Below, in pieces: positions 10,632-25,400 of a DNA stretch of 64,000 nt (positions are counted from its first letter, which is position 1; each line of letters opens with the position of its first letter). The stretch covers positions 35,465,644-35,529,643 of the forward strand of contig CM068831.1 in assembly GCA_028554795.2 (NCBI GenBank), read 5' to 3'. The notes beneath the pieces were generated by a model that worked only from the letters and a program-made list of their open reading frames with translations, did not search any database and was not told where the DNA came from. Both the position numbers and the translations under genes were made by a program. This stretch comes from Sinohyriopsis cumingii. Its lineage: Eukaryota > Mollusca > Bivalvia > Unionida > Unionidae.

Positions 10632-12985
10632 AAATAGTTTCAGGTAGTTCAAGATGAGGTTTCATGAAACCACATTAACTTATGTACGGGAAATGTTACA
10701 AGCAAATAAGGGGAGATCACATATAAAATATAGGTAATAATAAAATGAAACATAATTGAGTATATAAATTTGATTCCAGTAGCTAAGATTCATCCCTCAT
10801 GTACCTTTTGTTTTAAGACTTAGAAGAATTTTCTTCATAAGATAAAGAAACAGACTTTAATAGTATTTTCTTGTTATGGAAAATAACCAGATTTGATAGC
10901 ATAGATGTAATGCTTCGATAGATACGATTAGTGCTATCTGTTGACTAAACATTTTTTCACTTATTCCATATAGTTCAATAAAATAATTATCGAAATGATT
11001 TCCGACTCAGAGAACATCGGTGGTTTTTTAACGGACGCAGTTTTAATCTTGTTATAACATAGATGCCATGCTTCATTACAATTGTAATTTTCTAGCCTTT
11101 GTTAAAAGGCGGGGCTTGTTGGTTTGAATTCGGAACAATATCTCTAAAACTCCTTTGTAGTATTTATGCGTTGTTTGCAGATATACTGGTACCACTACTT
11201 GACTTTCGTATAAAACTAGTTGCGTATTTCTCCATCTTTGATTTATGCTTATCTCTTATGATGATTGTGATATTTAAATGAATTCGAATACGGACATTTT
11301 CTGATGTTATACTATCATTTCCTTTAGCAAAGAATGCTGACTAGATTGTGTTACATATTTTGTTTCACATTTTCAAGTTCAGTAGAAAACATGTATCAAA
11401 CGTGTCTATCAGTGTTCTAATAGACTCATCGAGATCGTTGCAGAACTGGTTAAGGTTACAATTCTCTACAAAATTTATATCAATGGAAAATTGTTTTGCA
11501 TTCGATTGATAATTCGAATAGATGATACAAGATAGTGGTCACTGAGATCAATAAACTGCACAATCCTATCCTGTCTGATCTGATTTATATGTGTCTGGGA
11601 GCGTCTGATAAATCCAATCACCATGTTAATTAAGATTGTGAAGACTAAAAGACTAACAACGTTTTAAATGTATCAGTATGTGCTCGAACATTGGCTTTTA
11701 CTTCACTTTTATTTCGGTAAAAAATATCCACGACGTAGTCTTAATGTCACCGTTTTCTATGTATTTCATCATTTGTGCAATGCACGACTTTTGTCCCGTT
11801 TGTTGAACGAGTTTTATATCTTGGAATTTCAAAACTGGACTAGTTTGCAAGGTTTTAAAGCAGCGATGGTATTAATTAGATGATTTGTTTACACGCAGAG
11901 GTGAATAAACTAAATTGATGTAACAATATTCTTGTATTCAACTTCTTACTCAATGAGTTAAAACGCCTTTGCTCAAACCTGTTATATCGTACAGAAATAG
12001 CATCCCAACAGAAGGGTAACTTTCAGAAAGTCCATTTCTCTCATGTCATGAATATGTATTGGAAACCAACACTCACAACAAGTGTTTAGCACTTGTCAGA
12101 TACATGAAAGATCTTTATCGTAAGGACATGTATGATTTTATTTTTATGTTTTTGTGATGTGCAGTAATATTAGGGTATTATAAACAACTACATTACTTTT
12201 GCGATTTATTAAAAACATAATATGCGTTAAAAATGCAAGTACTTGTTTTCCACCTAGCTGATATATTAGGCTTGCAAGTGTAAACCAGTGAATGTTATAG
12301 GTCGTAGAGTTTCTACTTGTTCTTCTAACCTAAGCTTATTCTACACAAATTTAGATAATGTTGTCATGTTCCCTATTGTCATATATAACTCAAATTTCTC
12401 TTGCGATTCTTGTTTTCATTACAGTTGGATGAATAGCACGTAATATATGTAACATTGTTTTATAAAGGTATCTTCTTAAATAATAATTATTTCCTCCATA
12501 GGCTGGTCAGAGAATCATCCCAAGACATCCAGAAGTCATAAGGTATGTGATGTAAGTAGCACGACAGATAAAAACTTACCTTTAAAAGCATATTGTTACC
12601 TGATCATTTGGGTTCGGCCTCAAATAAATTGTTTGATTTTTATCAAATCTCTAAACACCTTGTGTCAAAGATAACATATCAGAATTGCTCAAAAGTTCAT
12701 GAGATTTCGTAGGCATATTTACACGGATGACCTAGTTATATTTTGTTGTGACAAATAGTCAACTTCCATGTTATTAATAAATATTTAGCGTGATCAAATT
12801 TTACATTTTTAATGGGGTCTTACACTAAAGTTCATGCCTATAGAAATTAATGTTGATAAAGAAAATCTGCTGCCATTCCCAACCTACAGCCATATATACA
12901 CTTACTGAGCATGAACAAATATGTAACTGCATTGACCTCCAGGTTAATCCATACTTCGATTAACACGGGACTTGTGATCTCTATT
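10632..12985. other. No gene or repeat recognised
   Basis: About 2.3 kb of AT-rich sequence. The short plus-strand frames at 11099-11281 and 11668-11883 have no recognisable domain or splice context. Confidence 0.5.
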
Positions 12986-12989
12986 GTAT

Positions 12990-14469
<1,480 letters not shown>

Positions 14470-15022
14470 GTTCTTTTTTATTTTAAAATGATTGGGTTTC
14501 GTCAGGGTCAATTTTGGTGTACGTGACATAAACGTGATCACGTGACCCCCTTTCGATTTTGCAATTCCGGTTTTTCCATTACGACGTATTTGTAAGATTT
14601 AATAGAGATGCTTAGAGAGATTTCTCAGTTTTGGGCTTTTTAGACTGATGTCAAGTTATTTTGTTGCAGCCAGATTTTGAGTTATAATTTTCTTCGATTT
14701 CAAAAGGATTAATTACTTTTTCTATGGAAATATTATGAGGAGTGCTCACACAGAAATTTTGAAAAGACATTGCTTACAAATTTAATTTGGATTTCCGAGA
14801 CCGGAGTGCCATTATTTGTATTTCTACAAGGAACCATAGATAAGCACAATACAGACTACAGCATACGTCATCGTCATCCATCTTGGAATTTCCAACAGGA
14901 TTCGAACTTTAAATTATTAGAACATTTATTACTAGGACTTTAAAAAGATTGTTGTTTTCACTCTTTCGGTGTTGCTGTTTATTCGAGCCTAAACACGTAA
15001 CATCATATACAACAATATTTAG
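14470..15022 (+). repeat. Dispersed repeat X, copy 2
   Basis: Collinear with the left edge of the window (about 35-645). It carries an extra segment near 14520-14640 and lacks the microsatellite expansion. A 113-codon frame overlaps its end and the following DNA (14949-15290), with a Lys/Arg-rich C-terminal part, but I recognise no domain in it. Confidence 0.65.
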
Positions 15023-15290
15023 CTTTAATAGTCACAAATCAAAAGAATACTTCTCTTTGTCATCCATGATTGAGAGCAATTTCTATGCAACAAAAATAAT
15101 TTTTGACAGGTCTAAACCCCGCCCCTTCAACAAAATGGACAAAAGTGTGAACGCTCTGATGAATATCCACCCAAGAAGGATAGAAGGAGTACACAGACAT
15201 TCGTATCTATCAAGACAAAATATCCTCAGCAGGCTGGTAGACAATCTGAGGATACAGAGCATATTGGAGTTAGACCTCGATGATCCGTGA

Positions 15291-18200
15291 AAAATATCAA
15301 TCATTTTGACTCCTGACAAACCCAAACAGAAATGGATTTAGGTTGTAGAATAACTATCCTACATTTGGTAAAGCTTTTCTTGAAATTAGTTTTTGATATG
15401 GTTACTGTAATTTAGTGCGCATTCTATTAATGAAACCATATTCTTGATGCCAAATTAAATCTTATTCAAGCTGTACTTTTGCGTCACACGTTTGGCAGGG
15501 TTTGAATTCAGATGTATGTTTCTTGATGATAACTGCGAGACAAACGAACAAGAAATGACGGCTGAAATGGTTTTCCTAAATGTGATACGTTTATTTATGG
15601 TTAACGTTAGATTAATGAGTACATCTTGTTTTTTTACAAGTCCAGTATAAACAGAAAATGCTATAGCGTGAAAGTTTAATAATTTATAAATAAAGATACG
15701 AGAACAAAGTCTTTTGTGTGTTCCTGTCGGTACATTTGCCTGTAAGGTACCTAATAATAAGTCAAAAGGAATATTTCATTTCTATGTTTAAATTATGTTT
15801 GTTGTGGCCTGTCAATGTATGTGTGGTATTGGAATTGGAATCTCACAAGTCTTTAAGTTATGATCTGAGTCGAAATTGTTTGGGGCCTGGTTGTAAAGAC
15901 AGACCGAATCATTATATCGATTGCACATGATTTTTGTTTCTCTTATTGCCATGTAATGCACATGTGGTGAAATAATAGATACCCCAATTAGTCCCCACAT
16001 TATATTTTAGATACTAACTTCCCGTGGTGAGGACCAAACACAGATGCGCATTTTCTTTTGTTCTGTATAAATCTGTATGTGATTTTGGATGGAAGTCTTT
16101 TTTTCAAAGTGTGGACAATGGGCCCAATCCAAAGAATGGACATGGGGTGAGTTGAATATTCTGTGCAATCATATGCAAATCTGTGCAAAGATTAAATGCG
16201 TATTTGAATGTCTTCAAGTCGAAAAAGACGTGTCCTTGGTTGTCAATTTTTTATTCACTTTTATTTTAGCAGTAATGAAACATTTTCGCTCTTTTGATAC
16301 CTTCCCCGGGCCCAAGGGGTTATTTGTGTGTGTGTGTGTGTGTGTTTGAAGTTACCCAAATGGTCAAACATCCTATCCAAGGGATATGGTTTGAATGGAG
16401 TGTTAAAATACAACGGGGTATTCAATATCAAAATACACAAAATTTATTTTAGAAATATACTTGCACAGAGGCTCCAAAATGTTTTTCAGTCAGGTGCTCC
16501 AAAATGTTTTTCAGTCAGTGTAATTATGATCTTCTCCCCTCTAATTTATGCTAAGACAATTGCGTTAGGATTTTTGTTAAGGAAAAACATTTTTCATTTA
16601 ATATGTCGTGTGGTAGACATTTTTCGTATTCCATTCACAGGCTCGCTTTGATGCACATTACTGATTACGTCATCAAGTAACTATACCATGACTCATTTTG
16701 TCAAATTCTTCTTCGAAACGCTCAGATGGTATTGAATCTGTTATACGTTTCTCGTCTGGTCTCGCTTTATGTTTATGAATTCAAAACGATTAGCTACGTT
16801 TCTGACTTTATCCAACATCTGCATATATTTTAACCCAAACATTATTAAAGAAAAAATATTTACTTAGTTTATCCAATCTGCCATAATTAACGCGTCGGTG
16901 ACAGTTCTTGGCCTAAATGGTTTCTTATATTCCTCTTTTGTGATTTATGACAAATTAATATACCAGCATTGTATCTTATTCTTTGCCACACACTAACTAT
17001 ATGCCTTATGGAAGACAAAATCAGCGGTTTATATATGTAGATAATATCATAGGAAGTTTTGAAAATAAGTTTTGTATTTGTGATTTTTTAAACGAAATGC
17101 GAGATTTTCGCTTAATAATTTCAACATGTGATTAAAGTTAATGTTATTTGAGGCGAGCATTCGTGTAAGGTCCAATAATATGTTTTTTCATTTATCCTCT
17201 CAGCCGTCTTCGATAACAAACAATTACGTTCAAAGACGAATTAAGTTCAGTACTGCTGTAATAAGTACACTTGAAAGAAAGATTAGCGACCTGTCTGATG
17301 TCGCCTTGAAACTAGTCGCCCTGGAGTTCTTTGGCGTTAATAATATTAAATATCGACTTAAAAGCTGCTCATGTCTGAGATCTGTTGAATTTATTTCAGT
17401 AATGTTGGAAACCTGAAGCTACTGTCACCGGTACAAATCAAACAGGAAACTAAGTTGTTGCCAGAGATAAATTAATGTATCATGCAGTGACAAAAACTCT
17501 TGACTGGACATCACATCAGTCATCAAATCCATACATGTATTTTCTAAAAAGGAACAGTGAGAAATTAAACAGTTTCAATAGTCTTGAATTGCTGTTTAAT
17601 TTGCTAGGAAGTGATGAAATATAAGCAATCTGTTTAATTTAAAAATACTCATTTTTTTGTTTTCAATTTTTCGCAGTAGTGAAAGATTTGTAACAATGCT
17701 AGTTCCTTAGAATGACTATGTTCATATTAACTGACTTCAAGCACACAGCTGTTGCAGGGTCTATAAACTGCATGTTTTATTCATACACCCACAGAAAGAA
17801 CCCACCTTAGAATTATCCAGATGACAACCTCTGAGACTTTTGATGAGACACGCGTATAGTAGTGTCTAATTGGAAATAGACAACGCTTTTTTAAATGTCC
17901 AGTTAAAGTAGTTTACCGTGGAATCATTCTTCATCTGGGGCATTTTGCTCGGACACAAAGACAAACTAAGGACGTTGCTATTAATAGATAACTAATATGG
18001 CGAGCTTCATTGTGGCGAATTTATTTTTCCTGCTTAATCTTATCAATAAAGGAAGTAATTTTATATTGTCATGATTTCACAGCTATACTGTCCCACGTTT
18101 TATCGTCAACGCTGATGTACAAGTAATGATATTTTGAAAACACGAGACACTATCGTAATTCCGTAATCTTGTTAACAAGATTAGAAATCTACTTAGAACG

Positions 18201-19220
18201 ACATTCCAAGAGGCAAGCTAAAGTTGTTATTTTTAAGTCATTGCCAAATCCATTTTGATGTATGTCAGTTTCAAACATACAATCCAACCCAACAGACGAA
18301 GTAGACAAAGGTAATCCCTTTAGAGTGTGTGCTGTCTCAACGAAATAGATTTAAAGCATTATCGCTACTGCGAACTCCAGTCTTTGAATGTGTTGTAAAA
18401 TTGAAGTTCGGATAAATAACCTTTTCAATACTTGTCATTTTGTTAAAAAGAACGTCTATCCTAAACAATAATACCGTCAACGTACAAATTATGCAATTGT
18501 CTGAGTAAAGGATTACGAGGATTGAATCAATTCAGCGAAAAATAGCAAACATGTTGCAGCTGTAAATAGCCAGACATCATGAAAAGGTTTATTCGATTTG
18601 TGCAGAGGCATTTGCAGTAAGGTGCATGCCCAGGAACACTCACCTGTAACTGTTACCATGACGGTTGAAATGAGCAATGAAATAACTTGTGTTATTTTGT
18701 ATAACAAGGAAATGCTTATTGAAACAATGTTGGACGTGCCAAATTCTGGTGCAATAAAATAATAAGTTGTATAAGAATTATTGCCTAACATCTGGTTTGT
18801 CCAAAGAATGAAACATACCAGCATTTCTTGTTATTTTCAACAATATTTCAAAGGAAAATCAGTAAATTTATCAAATTGTATAATGGTTTGAATAAAAGGA
18901 TCCAATTGCATGATTACGAATTGGAGGAACAATGAATAATTAGCTAAAACAGTTTTGAAAAGAACTTATATTTAATTGTTTAAAATTTTCATTTGGAAGA
19001 ATATACACTTCCTGAAGAAAACTAATCCTCCTCTGGTGCAATACCTTCCTCGTGAAGTATTGCAGTTTGTCGGTTATATTGTGTGCTGGAAAAAAACTCC
19101 ATTGGTAAATTATTTTTATTCTTGCTGAACTTTCATTCCCATTTCTTTGTTGTTTATTTGAGTAAATAATCGACTTATTTAGTTCGCAATACGCACTCCA
19201 ACATCAACGTATATAACACT
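15291..19220. other. No gene recognised; two small repeats only
   Basis: About 4 kb of AT-rich sequence. It holds a short (TG)n at 16326-16345 and a 25-bp tandem duplication at 16471-16518. The 91-codon frame at 17141-17416 (+) and the 103-codon frame at 18513-18824 (-) look hydrophobic or mixed but match no family I know. Confidence 0.5.
16471..16518 (+). repeat. 25-bp direct tandem duplication
   Basis: GCTCCAAAATGTTTTTCAGT begins at 16471 and again at 16496 with no mismatch through CAG. Two exact adjacent copies indicate a recent slippage event. Confidence 0.95.
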
Positions 19221-19221
19221 G

Positions 19222-19330
19222 TTCATCAAATATGCATAATTGTTGATCCGATATGCATAATTGTTGATCCGATATGCATTATTGTTGATCCGATATGCCT
19301 AATGTGTGATCAGATATGCATAACATTACT
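19222..19330 (+). repeat. 21-bp tandem array with repeated TATGCAT motifs
   Basis: About five units of TGTTGATCCGATATGCATAAT follow one another from 19222 to 19330. Four contain TATGCAT; the fourth unit has TATGCCT. The first and last units are the most degenerate. The motif fits the TATNCAT core bound by some POU-domain factors, but nothing here shows regulatory use. Confidence 0.85.
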
Positions 19331-19605
19331 TATCAGACAATTCCTTCATATATATCGGAAATGGATTACACAAGCGTACATATATAAATTTACAGATTGA
19401 ATGGATATTATATCAATAATGTTATACTGTATATTACATTATTGTTTTATAATAAGCACGTCACTGTGTTGATATAGTTAATCCAAGTCTCAATTCTCAC
19501 GGCACGTACATAGAGAAAATTCTTTCTGTGCTTGGCTATCCGTTTAAGTATCCGAAGGTTGTTTAGAATTTCCCTGTAGAGCTCCAGCTGCGTTGTTCTG
19601 ATCGA

Positions 19606-19608
<3 letters not shown>

Positions 19609-19702
<94 letters not shown>
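19609..19702. repeat. Compound microsatellite (TA)n(TG)n
   Basis: About 33 TA units followed by about 13 TG units. Confidence 0.97.
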
Positions 19703-19703
<1 letters not shown>

Positions 19704-20199
19704 ACATGTACCTATTTTCTAAATGCAAGAAAGTCAGGGCTTGCATATCATCTATAAAAGCAATTCATTTGTGGACTCGTCCACATGGGAAAAAGGTTGG
19801 ACGAGAGTGCATGTCGCAGAATATATTACTATTGTTTCATAATGATCCAATCAAAGAAGGAATTCCAACAAAGGATCTAGGGAATAGAAGCAAATGGAAA
19901 TTTTTGTTTTATAAAACCTGCACGCAAAGTGTCTATGAATGGGACCATGAACCAAAATCAAAGAAGCAGGCGTTGAGGTTAACGAGTATAATTTGGGTCA
20001 CGTGGCAGTAGCTGCTGCCTCGTTATTAATATTACACTTACCAGAGCAAAGATTTCAGACACGTCCTTTGATTTTAAAGTGACAGTAATTAGTACATTAC
20101 CATCTTATACATCTACACTCAAATGAAAACTATTTTTCTTTTTGGCAATTTTCTTTTATACACTGAGTTTGATTTCATTGACTTTTCGTTCATTATCTA

Positions 20200-20430
20200 T
20201 CGTGGGCCCCGTGTGACTGAGTGGTCAAAGGCACGTGCTTTTACAGATCACTCACACAGCTCACATATGACCACATTAGTTCAAACATCGACCAGAGTGG
20301 TTATGCAAAAAAGCTGCCAGTAGCTTCCCTTGGGTATTTGGGTCTTTCTACGGTTTTTCAGGGTTCATTCTTCAAGAAACATACTGGACGCCATATTTAG
20401 CCTATAATGTGCTGCCTAGTGACATTCACT
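20200..20430 (+). mobile_element. SINE-A, old diverged copy
   Basis: It starts GTGGGCCCCGTGTGACTGAG and keeps the landmarks AGTGGTCAAAGGCACG, CTGCCAGTAGCTTCCC, TTTTTCAGGGTTCATTCTTC and TACTGGACGCCATATTTAGC. Many substitutions and no recognisable (CAA)n tail indicate considerable age. Confidence 0.85.
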
Positions 20431-23400
20431 CTGACAAAACCAAAGACCATCATTGCATATAACTATAAATGACTTCAGACAAGGTTTTAAAGAGAAACAT
20501 TAAGTTTAAGACATAACGATACTTTGAAAGATAAATCACAGATAAATCACAAGCAATATAGTTGTCTAATCAAGGAGATGGCACGTTAGCTTACCACCAA
20601 ATAAATTAATAATTTAGAAAAAATATGAATTACCAGAAGGAAGAATTCACTTTATGAGTCAATAGTTCGCTATCTTGGGATGTCTTTGTCTCAAGGCATT
20701 ATTTCGTAAGGAGACGAAATCCTGATGCGTAAGAAAGGCAATATCATAGTTATAATGCATAAATTGATAAATATTGAAAATACAAATTTCAAAAAAATGA
20801 ATAAACTTGCTACTTTCCATTCAAGACTTACTTTTCCGGTAACATATAACTTTGGCAATCGCTCGAATAAGAATATTTGTACTTTTGTATTGCCATAAAC
20901 TCTTCAGTCTGGGTGGAACGTTCTGATTACAATAATTTCATCCGTACTTGACAACTCCACTCATATGTGCAACCCGTTATTTATCTGGGTCTCCAGTGTA
21001 TTGTTTTACCTTGCCAGAACGATATGGTAGAGTAAATAGAGAGGGTGGATACTTTATAAGTAATAATAACAGCTTCTGTGTGGCAAGATAACTCAGTTTT
21101 AAAACCCCACCATCTACATCATAACTAGCTACTACAGGAATTTCTTGTAAACAGTTTCACCAATAAAAATGCCTTGCACCCTAATTGTATATTTTGTCAC
21201 GGGATTATTGGACTCTGCATTTAAGGAAAAAGTTTCTTGTGTAACCTATACCTCATTTAAGTTTGGTTTTAATGGCAAGTAAAATCCGATAAGTTTCTCT
21301 TCGGCTAATGGTTTATGTAAAAAATGTTTGTCCTGATCTTTCGTAGTTCCTCCACTATTTGCAGACATTACTACTTCAGACGCCATCCACAAAATAAATC
21401 TTTGCACATTGTTCTCATTTTACTCAGCTGTGAAAACAAATGACACACAAGATGAAAGCAGAAAATACTTTCTTAGCGTCACGGACATATAATTATTTAC
21501 TCCAATTTACTTGTAATGCACGAAATATTGACTTTTCCCACTGTCAGCAAATATCTTGAAGAGCAAAATTAGATGATTATTGCTGAGATTGATGCACTTT
21601 ATAGACGGACAAACAAAGTGTCAGATTTACACCGATTGCGAAGAAAGGTATTAAAGAAGGTATGAAAGAAGGAAGAATGTCGATCAGAATCTATACGGCT
21701 TTAAGATTAAAGTTATGCCTTTTATTTCAATTGATATTCCCAAACCTATTCTGAAAATGTTTCAACTAATGCTTTGCAAACCAGAAAATGAGGCATCTGT
21801 GAAAAATAAATGTGAATCTGATAGATATAAGACAATGGGTCTGTAGCAACATAACAATGAATACAAAACCAGTCTCATTCATGTGCATATTGCTATATAT
21901 TCATAAAGTTGGCATGGTCTTTTGTTTGAAAGTACATGCTATAGCGATTCATCGCGTCTGATTCTTTGTTATGTTAATGTCATGTTTTAGAAATTTGGAA
22001 CATGCATAGTATGCTAAAAATACATAAAGCGAGAAATCAGTCATTACGAGTAAGACGTAGAAATAGTTAAATATAATGACCGTTTTCTTGTTTTGAAAAA
22101 TTAAATATTTTTTTAAAGCAATGATGTAATGAAAATGCCGCTGTAAAGGAGAGCTTATTTATTATGTAATAAATGTTTTGCGCCTTGTTAAGGTCTTGGG
22201 GATTTCAAGTCAAGTAGTTCAATATGTGAACACTTACATCAGCATGCGACTAAATATCACTGACTAAAATTTTCGATGTATGGTTTTAAGAAACATCTTT
22301 ATTTATTTTCAAATGGAAATAAACGTCGGTGTAAGCAATATGTCCTAGTTTACATTACGAAAACGAAACACGTACATACATTTGAAACGATTTTGAATAC
22401 GTAATTAACAACAAGAAAACAGTCATTCAGTAGAAGTAAGAACAATACAAATTTATCTGAATACATTTTTTTGAGAAAGACTGACAAAAATGACACCCTC
22501 TCGTGAGACGAAAGAAAACAAATTCCGCATTCCTAAGCACAATTGCTTGCATATTGCATTAATGAATTTCGGAATAGATTTCTTAGCTAGATTATATTGG
22601 GAATATGCAGCATTGTCTAATAATTTGATGGCAAAGAAACAAGTTATTAAGATAATATCAAGAGCAATACGTGCGACATGCCATTATAAGTGCATTTCTA
22701 TTGTACAATCAATTCATGCACCTTAAAGTGCAACTTCCCATGCAGAAATAAAAACATTCCATAGTAGAAGTTCAAAGTAACGACAAAAACATTGACGTTT
22801 GTCCACCAAACAGTTCATTTCTATAGTTATATGATCTTTTCATCCGTTCATGATAAAGCGGTTAAAATGAATCACACTGTCACCGAAAGTGTAATGAGGA
22901 AGAAGCGCAGGTGATCAAATATTTCAACAACTTTACTGCATATAAATTCTCACGTACGAGATATAAGATGAACTGTTGTTTAACAAACTCATACAGAGGA
23001 CACTTGAGTAGAATCGAAGCACTGATTGTAGTACATAATATGGCATAATACAAATTGTACACACATAATGTATAGTAGTTATCTCATCCCAGTATTAGCA
23101 AATGTGGTCAGCATCAAGCTGAAAATAGTACAAAGGTACAGGAAAATGCACATGCAAATACATTTGTTTGGATATGAAGCAAGTATATAAAGTAAGTATG
23201 TTTTAGATCAGCGGTTTATGACGATTAAATCAACTGTAGACTATTTCGGATGACTCAGGCAATACTACATCATTCTTATGTTGAATGTTTTTATTCCATA
23301 ATGGGTAAGAAACATTACATGTGACACATAGTCTGAAACAATTAAGGAATAAGTCAACCACTGACGTGAAAGAGGACACCGATTTATTCATGCTTTCCGT

Positions 23401-23500
23401 GCCTTGTGAAACTGAGCTGGTCGAAAATGTTAGATCTCCAAATGTCACCTAAATGCAATAAATTAGCATTCCAAGTGTTGAAACGTTCGCAAGTTCGGTT
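20431..23500. other. No gene recognised
   Basis: About 3 kb of AT-rich sequence. A 78-codon plus-strand frame at 22490-22726 is Lys-rich and unrecognised. The last few hundred bases could be the upstream part of the LINE ORF1 that becomes recognisable from about 23500. Confidence 0.5.
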
Positions 23501-23519
23501 GTGAAACTTTACCTACTAA

Positions 23520-24260
23520 CTCAAAGCAGTGATCTTAAAAATGCCCGAAGACCCTTTAATTCCTTCCTTTGCGTTCTTTACACCAGGCATACAATGATCA
23601 CTTATGTGAAGGCAAGATGAAACCAGTCTACTCCAGATGTGAGCAGGATGGTCAAGATTCATTGTCTTGCTCAGACAATTTGTTTTGACTTCAATGCTGC
23701 GCAGAACATATCGAGTACTCTTTTGAATGGCCTACCTATTAATGCAGAACAAAGATCGAATGAATGAAAGAGGAGAAAAATGGGGATCATTTCTAAGGCC
23801 GGGAATTGTGTTATAACTATAGCTCCACTTGACACAGTTGGCAGAAGAAACATTCCATAAGTGCTGTGTGTAACCAGATAGACATAATATATCTGTAAAG
23901 CCAGATCAACATCCGTGCGTGCAGCCACCCAATCAGAGAGTGAAGCCCATAACGCATGCAGTCAGTGTAAAAGCGTAGTAAATAAGAAACCCAATACTAT
24001 AAGCAAATCCCCACCTAAATCAAACCCACACAAAATGTAGAGACCTAATTTATGGAGCATTTTAGAAATCAGGGTGTCATGTAAAATCGTAATACCTACC
24101 ACCGTGAAACCGGTTAAATCCAGCCAACACGACGAGAAGCAACCCTTTGGCACCGGTTGAAACCATTTATCTTAACCAGTGGAAGAGAGGATTAAAGAAA
24201 AGAATCAACTAGACTTCCAACATGAATTTTCGTTCCTATCAAACTCCAAAAAACGATTGT
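23520..24260 (+). pseudogene. I/Nimb-like LINE ORF1 (gag-like) remnant with zinc knuckles
   Basis: A plus-strand frame from about 23570 reads HLCEGKMKPVYSRCEQDG followed by QDSLSC (C-x2-C-x4-x-x4-C at 23638-23670; the usual His is Gln). After stops it continues LQCCAEHIEYSFEW and KEEKNGDHF, corresponding to later knuckles and the following segment of LINE gag-like proteins. In another frame 23905-24170 reads ACSQCKSVVNKKPN and VKPVKSSQHDEKQPFGTG, which aligns with the ORF1 end at 6360-6400 (QPVKSGQQ). Stops and frame changes rule out translation. The minus-strand hydrophobic frames over this region are shadows. Confidence 0.65.
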
Positions 24261-24359
24261 CTGTCCAGAACGAATGAACAGAGGCCATCTCATTGATACC
24301 TCAAGACAGAAAGTTTATTTCAAGACGTCCTGTACTTACACTACAACCATACGTATCTG

Positions 24360-25400
24360 ACACGACATTAAATGAAAAATGCCGTGGTTTTTGAGTAACA
24401 GATTGATCAAAATCGTCTTCGGCATAACGAACGCAAGCCTAAATCAGCTTGCCTTCAGAAAACATTTCTAGAAGAAAACAATAGAGTTAGAAACTTCGTA
24501 ACCTACAATACAATGTTCCAAAATCACCATGTTGGTCATCAACACCATTAAAGTAATATTTTTGTCTTTGGCATTCAAATCACTCCTAAACAAATCTTTA
24601 TCAGAGTTAACGAAATGAAATCAGAGCCTCGTATCATAACCCAACTTCAGTGCATACAGTCCGTTCAAAAGATGGAGATAAGACTGAACCCGTCGGCTGA
24701 ATACCCTGTGGTTGCATTTTTCGATTAAGTTTCCGGATAAATCCGTCAAATTAATCGCAGAAACTATTGTATTAAAAAAATAATACAACATTAAAGCGCT
24801 CAATCAACAATCAAATTCATATTGTTTTAGGATTTCTTGTGATACTGTAGCCCATATAAGACCTTAAATAAAGCCATACTAATAACCCAGCGCTTCCATA
24901 AACATCATATGCTCATGCCATACCGAAAATGTATTCTGTACCGTTGGTTGCCTAGATCAGTTGATATTCAGGGCAATGAAAGGGTAGAAAACGCAAAAAT
25001 GCCTTGAATGCACCCATCTCCGTTTGTAAGACCCATACACTGGCCCCTATACTCAGCACGTTCGTAATACTTAGTAAAATATGAAGAAACAAATTTCGGA
25101 AAAAAATTCACAAGCATGCTTCGTGACATTAAATTCATTACTGGGGAGTGTTATTGGTCGAACCCATTGAATCCCAGGAGCCAGGTGTTACTATGCCTGT
25201 CACGTATCGGACTTATGCATATCTCCCGAAAGGTGAACCTAAACTGGAATGCGTACCATGCCAGTGTATACTAACAGTTGATTACATTAAGATCGAGTGG
25301 GTCTAATTCATCTCTGTGAGACAACAGTATTTTCATGTGGACAGCTTGCAAAAGCAGTATGATACCCTGTGTATGCATGTATGTATGTCCGGTAAATCGT
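24360..25400 (+). pseudogene. LINE ORF2 remnant: endonuclease start and RNase H/C-terminus, RT missing
   Basis: From about 24360 one frame carries the start of an APE endonuclease: CLQKTFLEENNRVRNFVTYN (24450-24510), matching the CLQETFL region with the catalytic Glu changed to Lys. The RT domain is absent. RNase H follows: DIQGNERVENA (24963-24995) is the HVGIxGNExAD region and NALNAPISVCKTH comes after it. The C-terminal knuckle is YLPKGEPKLECVPCQC plus LTVDYIKIEW (25217-25300), where the family pattern ends H-I-x-x-E-C; here His is Tyr and Cys is Trp. An RNase H domain favours the I group (I, Nimb and relatives). The order ORF1-EN-RNase H with about 2 kb missing points to one internally deleted element including the ORF1 just upstream. 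Confidence 0.72.

Noticed and set aside
23671-24153. A 160-codon minus-strand frame with one stop and several hydrophobic, transmembrane-like segments
   Set aside because: The plus strand over the same DNA carries Lys-rich LINE ORF1 sequence with zinc-knuckle residues that matches the element at 5.8-6.5 kb. Antisense reading of Lys/Asn-rich codons gives Phe/Leu-rich translations, so the frame is a shadow.
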